Below are positions 58,285 to 64,000 of a stretch of DNA of 64,000 nt, piece by piece (the stretch's first letter is position 1; each line of letters begins with the position of its first letter). The notes beneath the pieces were generated by a model, which worked only from the letters and a program-made list of their open reading frames with translations, did no database searches and was not told where the DNA came from. A program made the position numbers and the translations under genes. Source of the DNA: Emmonsiellopsis sp. PD_33 (lineage: Eukaryota; Ascomycota; Eurotiomycetes; Onygenales; Ajellomycetaceae); assembly GCA_032988165.1 (NCBI GenBank), contig JANTQF010000120.1, positions 1-64,000 of the forward strand. The letters are read 5' to 3'.

Positions 58285-59600
58285 ATGCCTGCTCATTTTC
58301 GTCGTCAGATAAACACATGCGAGCCAGGCACTGGCACATTTTATAGGTGCACGCCTGGGGGGTTTGTTGGATGCTGCAAAATCGACGCATGCACGCCAGA
58401 AGGATGCCCTGATGAGTACGCGAGTCCTCCGGCTGACCAGACTCCAGCCACCCGGCCGACCATTGGCACTCCAACAGCTGCCACTCCGTCGACCATTGAC
58501 ACTCCAACAGCTGCCACTCCGTCGACCACTCTGCGGACTACCGCTCCAGAACCTACCACTACACCATCGATCTTTTCGCAGTCGGGCACGGCTGGGCCAG
58601 CAGCTTCTCCAACCGCAACCGCGGCAGGTAGTCCTCTCCCAGGGGCATCCTCATCTGGCGGATCATCTAATGGCGCATTAATTGGCGGTGCCGTTGGAGG
58701 AGTGCTCGCTATCGTCCTTATTCTCATTGCACTATTTTTATTTTGGCGAAAACGACGCAAGAATCAGCAAGAACAACCACCTCCTTTTACGCAAGAGGAT
58801 GCAGCGATAGGCATGGCTCTTGGTAGGGAACCCAAGGGTTCTCCTAGCCAGAGTGCAACGAATAGTCCAGATCCGTCGGGCAACGGATACTCCGGCAAGC
58901 TAGAAGGTTAGTAGGAAACATTAAGGCTATCCTCATATTTACCGGGGAAAACGTATAATCATCTGACTTTGATTTTATCTCAACAGCCGGCGGGATTGGA
59001 GCCGAAAAACGGGACACTTCAGGTACAATTTCGCCATACCGCCTCTCAGCAACTGCGTCAGACACAACAACCCTAATGGGATCACCGGATCTCGGGTCAG
59101 GTTCAGTTTCAAGCATAGGCTCCCCGGCACTAGGAAGAGGCTCGGTAAACCTGACCAACGACCGCAAATCCGGAATCATCCAGCTCGGGACGCTCAGCGA
59201 GGCACCCGATTCGAGCATCGATGGGGTCCGTAACTCAATTCCCTCTGAACTCCTCGCCAGCGTACCAGCCCGTAAAGACATCACCCCCGAACTGGACGAC
59301 ACAATGACACGACCGGGCAGGGCGGAACTACCCACGGAACCAGAGAGAAATCTGATAAATGTACCTCGAGATTTGAAGCCTGGTTCTGGCGCCACGCCCG
59401 GAGGCCCGCATGTACCAGGAACGAGCCAAGTCCAGCCTGAAGTATCGGTAACATCACCTGAAGGCGTCACTTTCGGGTCGAATTTAAATACGGATAGGAG
59501 AAGGACGCAGTCCCCGGATAACCATGTGATGAGTTTCATGTCTTATGATGCGGTGCGTCCGGCGGAGCTGGATTCTGAGGCCGTCCAGCGGCCTCAATGA
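58285..59600 (+). CDS. Single-pass membrane protein with Cys-rich ectodomain and mucin-like stalk
   Basis: Exons 58285-58906 and 58987-59600 encode 411 residues. The N-terminal ectodomain has a compact Cys pattern (C-EPGTGTFYR-C, GFVG-CC, then DAC and EGC). A Thr/Pro/Ser-rich stalk with an 11-residue tandem repeat follows, then one membrane segment (residues about 133-155, GALIGGAVGGVLAIVLILIALFLFW), a KRRK stop-transfer and a long Ser/Pro-rich cytosolic tail. The layout matches fungal Mid2/WSC-like wall-stress sensor candidates, but no WSC domain is complete. No signal peptide precedes the Cys region, so the membrane segment may act as a reverse anchor, or an upstream exon is missing. The intron is GTTAGT...CAACAG, 80 nt. 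Confidence 0.75.
58468..58533 (+). repeat. Coding tandem repeat, 2 x 33 bp
   Basis: Two adjacent 33-bp units starting ACTCCAACAGCTGCC encode TPTAATPSTID and TPTAATPSTTL in the Thr/Pro stalk of the membrane protein. Near-identity of the DNA, not just of the protein, indicates recent duplication and a potentially length-variable stalk. Confidence 0.8.
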
Positions 59601-60638
59601 TTGAGATATCTAGAGCATCACATTTACGATAATCCGTATTGGTGCGAAAGTTGTGAGAACGACCCACATTCCTCTCGAAAAGCCACCCATATACTTGACG
59701 AACGAAACCGTGAGGAACCATGACGTTTATTTGCATATGCGCCTCAGACCTGAACGTCGTCATAACCCCTTGAGCTTTCGTTACATGGAGCATACATACC
59801 CACGTCCACGACGATAATCCTATGACTGAATATACCCATCCAATCAGCATCTAAAACCCCATCTGTCGATTTCCCCAATCAGCCCCGTTATATATACCAC
59901 CTAATTGCTAAGCCATTTGCCTCGCAGTTAATCCGCATGAGCGCGTTTTCGCAAGATTATTCATTCCTACTACATCCAAAGGGCGTTTTGTTCTTGCTGG
60001 GCTTTTGTCACGGCAAATCCATATACCTCGTGAATATGCTTAATCAGATAATATAATTTTTACCGTTCTCAATAAATATCCAGATCCAAAATTATTTCAT
60101 CTTGCCGTGCTCTGCAAAGTTGAAACACTGCGCAGAGGATTTCCTGGCTCTTTCAAGACCGTTCGATTTGTCTCTTCTATCCAAGGGGGTATGAAACTGG
60201 ACGAACTGAATACGGAATCAAGTAACGAGTTATGCTAGGATAGGATTGCACAGGAACAAGTTGATGTGGTAGTTCTAGGAGCAGATAATATGATTGCAGA
60301 ATTGTTTTGCTCGTACTAGCCCATCCCGCGAAGTATGACAGGCTAACAAACATATGGCAAGAAGGAAGAAAACAACCAGTCTCTCGATACATTTAAACGG
60401 GCCATTTGGGAAGGAAAGGGGGTTCGGTCCTTCGAGGTCTAAATGCAACAGAAAGCAAGGAAAAGGGAAGAAAAGAAAGCAAGGGGTTGGAACGTGTACA
60501 GCGTGATTTGCCATCAACCTGTTAAACTAAGAAACACAAACAAGTTGGCGGGAGGATGACAATGTACTCTCAAGAGGGTAGGACGGAATAGGTGCCAGAC
60601 ACAGGGTGTTATAGGACAATGATCCGGCCCTATTTCCG
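59601..60638. other. Convergent 3' flanks, nothing recognised
   Basis: One kilobase between the membrane protein (+) and the BTB gene (-), which point at each other. AT-rich with short frames only. Confidence 0.5.
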
Positions 60639-61421
60639 CTACTCATTTTCGGAAACCCGACGCCGAGCTCGTTTAGTCGGAGTCGACTTAAGCGGAGTCG
60701 ACGAGGAAGCTTTGTTTTTCCGGATTATGGACTGTATCATTTCCAAAGTGAACTCGCGAGGTAGGTCAAGAGACTTAAATCCATCGCATTTCATGAGTGC
60801 TTCGGCATGGTGACCTGCAATATAACCTAATCTGCGCTGGACATGGGAGTCTTGGGTTGCGTTGAGCATTGTTGTTGTTGTTGCGATGAAACTCTCGACG
60901 TTCCATGCCATGTGAAAGGTAGATTCAATTGAACCCATGCAATCACGTCCCAAGCCCGCAATCCCCAGGTAATCTGCGATAGCATGCAACCGGATGAGGG
61001 GGTCTAATTTGGCATTCATTTCTATGGTAGTATCGGCGGTTAGCATACTGGGCGCGTCAATATTTCATAGGGCTATTTACCTTGGTCGTTTGCCGAAGGG
61101 TTGAACAGGGAATTTGTTTCTCCCATGTAGAGATAGTCAAGCATTTCTTTTACAATCTTAACGTCGAAATCATCCAGGTATATGGTGTTCGTGAGCGATT
61201 CCTGCTTGCCCCAGATTTAATTAGTATTGCTTAGACTGAAACCGGCCTACCAGTCTCACCTTGAAACTCCCATCAGCCGCGGCTGCAATGACAGGAGACT
61301 GGGTGCACACCACAGCTTTGTGAACATGGAAAAGCTCCTCTTGACAGCTGATTTTGAAATCTGTATACTTTCCCGAGCCCAGTAGCGATGAGATCCACGC
61401 TGGATGAGTTGGAGCTCCCAT
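60639..61421 (-). CDS. BTB/POZ domain protein (first of two)
   Basis: Exons 61421-61260, 61201-61081 and 61021-60639 encode 221 residues. The BTB fold is clear: LLGSGKYTDFKISCQEELFHVHKAVVCTQSPVIAAAADGSFK, then after the junction ESLTNTIYLDDFDVKIVKEMLDYLYMGE, giving the typical strand-helix-YLY layout. A BACK-like helical part follows (LHAIADYLGIAGL) and the C-terminus is basic (TPTKRARRR), a possible nuclear signal. Fungal BTB proteins of this size act as adaptors or dimerisation modules, and specific roles are mostly unknown. An acceptor 3 nt earlier would add one Gln. It shares layout with the BTB gene at 62365-63004. Confidence 0.85.
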
Positions 61422-62364
61422 GATTGAGATGCTGGGTGAGCAAGAGGCTGGGGAGCTGGATATCTGGCGATTGCTGTAAGCGGACCGTAGAAGTAATACA
61501 TGTGATAGACGAATTTTGCGGCAGTATTTGAGCCGGACTTTGTTCGGACGGCCAAGCAAGAGAGGTGTCGAGAGATACAAATGGCTCAAAAGAGAGTTGG
61601 GGAGTGTTCCTTAGCAAGACAGTGACAGTAAACCTAGCCACACAAACAATCAGTGAATCTTGAGAATAACACTCAATGATCAACTTGTTTTTGTATCCGC
61701 TCAGTTTCACTTCAGGTTGGGATCATAACCCGCTTACTTTCCATAAACTGTGGACCTAACAACTTGGCAATTGCAGCTATTCCCAGGGAAATTGTTGGTA
61801 TGGAGCTGAAATCAAATCTTTAACATGCGCATCACCGTTTCTTATAGTCTTATTTTCAGACGATGGGCCCTAGCCACCCAAGGGAGGGAAGGGCGGGGTG
61901 GAAAGCATAAGGGCTGTGGTCATAAAACACAACAGACAAGGGAGGCAGGTTTTAGAAGGTTAATCTCAAGGATTAAGGGAAAGAATAACACACAAAGGCA
62001 AAGACAGACAAATTCAGAGCAAGTAACAAGAAACTCCTCAGATAATTTCTTGACATGTGTTAACTGATCTCATAAGAGGAGAGAAATAAAAAAAGAAATA
62101 TGATTCCTGGGATGCAACGGATAAACTCGAAAATTTTCAAGCCCGAGCCATAAGAGGTCTTCAAGATAAACAGGAATGTAACCAAATGATAGATAAAAAG
62201 ACACGGCCCTTTCACATCTATCAAACGCTTGTGTAGACAGGTTTATTTTTTTGCTTTTGGCCTTGCCTCTAGTACATTCCGCAAGATGCCCAGAGTTATT
62301 GTACTGGGTAGCTGGAGACGATCAAACTCCTTAAACCCCATCAGCTCGTCAATGTGCGCTGTAG
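61422..62364. other. Intergenic between two BTB genes
   Basis: About 940 bp: the promoter of the 60639-61421 gene and the 3' flank of the next. Frames continuing upstream of the BTB start on the minus strand lack a better start codon. Purine-rich tracts lie at 61880-62100. Nothing else seen. Confidence 0.5.
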
Positions 62365-63004
62365 CTATATCAGTCGGGTAGTGTCCAGAATCTCTTGCAT
62401 GGCAGCTATGAACTTAGGCGCAGACCAGTCGAAATCGAAACATTCAACGATCATGTCTAGGGCATGTTCTCGTAATTCTGGTATTTCAAGATAATCTGCG
62501 ATGGCATGTGTTTGGATGTGGATGCGAAGATCGTCGTCTGAAAGAATATTGGTCCTCAACCGGCCACGTCCGAGTATATCTTGAGATATACATACAGTCA
62601 TCAAGGTCGGCATCTGGGTCGATCCCGGTGCCAGCTAATACCCAGTCATCAAGGGACACTTCGTATTCATCCGTATACAGATATATCAACATGCGTTTCA
62701 CAATCCCAGGATTGAACTCGTCCAGAGTCATAACTGAAGTTGTCGCTTCCTGTTCTCTTTCATGAGCATGGCTGGCTTTAGATATTTGATGCCGACGTAC
62801 CGAAAAGTGCCCATCCATTGCTGCGGAAATGACGGCAGATTTGGTACACACAATTGCTTTGTGTGCATTGAAAGTCTGCCCCTGGCATGTTATTTTGCAG
62901 TCACTATATCTTTCCGAATTTAACAGCTTGGCTATCCCTTGACGAGTGACTTTCCTGTCATCAGAGGCATCCGAGAGGGTGTCTGACCACTCTGTCTCAG
63001 CCAT
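62365..63004 (-). CDS. BTB/POZ domain protein (second of two)
   Basis: Exons 63004-62801, 62749-62596 and 62537-62365 encode 176 residues. The BTB core reads LLNSERYSDCKITCQGQTFNAHKAIVCTKSAVISAAMDGHFS, then EATTSVMTLDEF and VKRMLIYLYTDEY, followed by THAIADYLEIPELREHALDMI. The first intron (51 nt, GTACGT to AACAG) is a multiple of three, so the unspliced frame is also open, but removing it restores the usual spacing between the two BTB halves. The second intron (GTATGT to TTTCAG, 58 nt) is canonical. The C-terminus is shorter than in its neighbour and lacks the basic tail. Confidence 0.85.
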
Positions 63005-64000
63005 TGAGTTGCCGTAAAGCAGGGCCTAGGGAGTAGTAGTGTGGAGATGGTAATTGGAGTGAGTGTAGTTGATGAGTTCTCGGGTGGGGGGGGGGTGCAA
63101 GATTCAAGGGCAGAGACAAGAATTAGAAAGTTTGGCTCCACCCCATCCACGCTAGGCCTAAAGTAGCAATATGTTTATGTTGTCTCACCTGGGTCTCCAT
63201 TCGTTGCCTAGGTAGCTAGATAGGCAATGTAGAGTTATGAAGATATGCAGCTCACTTTTTTTAAAATGAAATCATAAATAACATCAGGGCTAAGCGGGAT
63301 AAACTGTGAACTGACCGTACTGGTCACCTTGGGCCTGGGGTGAACTGTTGTTGCTTCAACATTTTGCACAGCACTTGTGCCCGCAGTTACAAGTCCCTCA
63401 TCAGAGGGTAGGTAATCTCCCTTTTATGAGGATGAACATCAGTGTCTTGCCAGACGTTTAAATCTAACTCCACGGATGAAAAGGGCGGGTAGTTCCATAG
63501 ACAGTCCGGGTTATGGAGTACGAGTAGAAAATCTGCCCTCTTGAACCAGGAAAGTTGAAGATGTGGACGAGATGGGGGCCACTGTGTTTGGTATGACCAC
63601 GAATCTTGAACGAAGGACTTGATTGAGACGAGCTTGAACAACGAGAGCCTATGGGGCCAATAGAGAAACTGCGCGGTTCTTGTAACCACTTCGGAGGGGC
63701 CGGTCAATTCTGGCTACGCCAATATGGTGGTCGAACTCCTCTGGATGATGAAAAGGAAAAGGGGCATGCAATTTCACACTCGGGGGACGGATGGTAGGGA
63801 CCTGTCCACCTTTCTCCCTGTCGGGACGATGACAAGAACCATCATGACATCAGAATAGAAAGTCGGGGAAGGCTTGACGCTGGGCCAGGGTTGCTTGTCA
63901 TATCTGCACTTCCTCTGCCTACATTGAACTGTTTCCTCGACCCATGGGGGCACAATTCAGGAGGCACATTCCCAGCCACTGCCAGGGAAAGGGTAAGAAA
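63005..64000. other. Upstream region of BTB gene, nothing recognised to window end
   Basis: No gene could be supported in the last kilobase. A guanine run lies at 63087-63096. The minus-strand frame at 63387-63707 has no motif and was not accepted. Confidence 0.5.

Overview
The window is nuclear DNA of a filamentous ascomycete. The genes carry short spliceosomal introns (about 50-75 nt, GTRNGT donors, CTAAC/CTGAC branch points), and the families present are typical of Pezizomycotina: a Zn2Cys6 regulator, a 14-TM drug transporter and a DUF7770-type protein. The conserved genes fit Eurotiomycetes. The CpG-only hypermutation of the one intact retroelement resembles what I recall being described in Onygenales such as Coccidioides. 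The genus is an inference; the phylum and class are well supported.

Layout. 1-4 kb: a truncated MFS efflux transporter (-), divergent from a Zn2Cys6 transcription factor (+). 4-8.4 kb: gene-poor, with one candidate 31-residue zinc-ribbon microprotein. 8.4-11.3 kb: phosphoinositide phospholipase C (-), reconstructed from four exons. 12.6-37 kb: a complete five-gene set that I read as the galactosaminogalactan (GAG) exopolysaccharide cluster: gtb3 (giant membrane glycosyltransferase, -), agd3 (GAG deacetylase, +), ega3 (GH114 endo-galactosaminidase, +), sph3 (spherulin-4/GH135 hydrolase, -) and uge3 (UDP-glucose/GalNAc 4-epimerase, +). 37.6-48 kb: a conserved housekeeping block: dipeptidyl aminopeptidase B (-), succinate dehydrogenase flavoprotein (-), proteasome ATPase Rpt1 (-) and the CCT delta chaperonin subunit (+). 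49.5-51.2 kb: a DUF7770-like gene carrying an in-frame stop, and an APH-type kinase (-). 52.4-57.7 kb: a structurally complete Ty1/copia LTR retrotransposon, coding-dead and stripped of CpG. 58.3-63 kb: a mucin-like single-pass membrane protein (+) and two BTB/POZ proteins (-).

How the genes work together. Uge3 would supply UDP-galactose and UDP-GalNAc, Gtb3 would polymerise and probably export the chain, Agd3 would partly deacetylate it outside the cell to make a cationic adhesive polymer, and Ega3 and Sph3 would cleave it. The cluster has no regulator of its own. Its neighbours dapB and sdh1 are, as I recall, also near the Aspergillus fumigatus GAG cluster, which supports the assignment by synteny.

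Exon structures were built by hand from splice signals, phase and family consistency. Gene symbols for the GAG genes are by family resemblance plus gene order. No alignment or database search was run.
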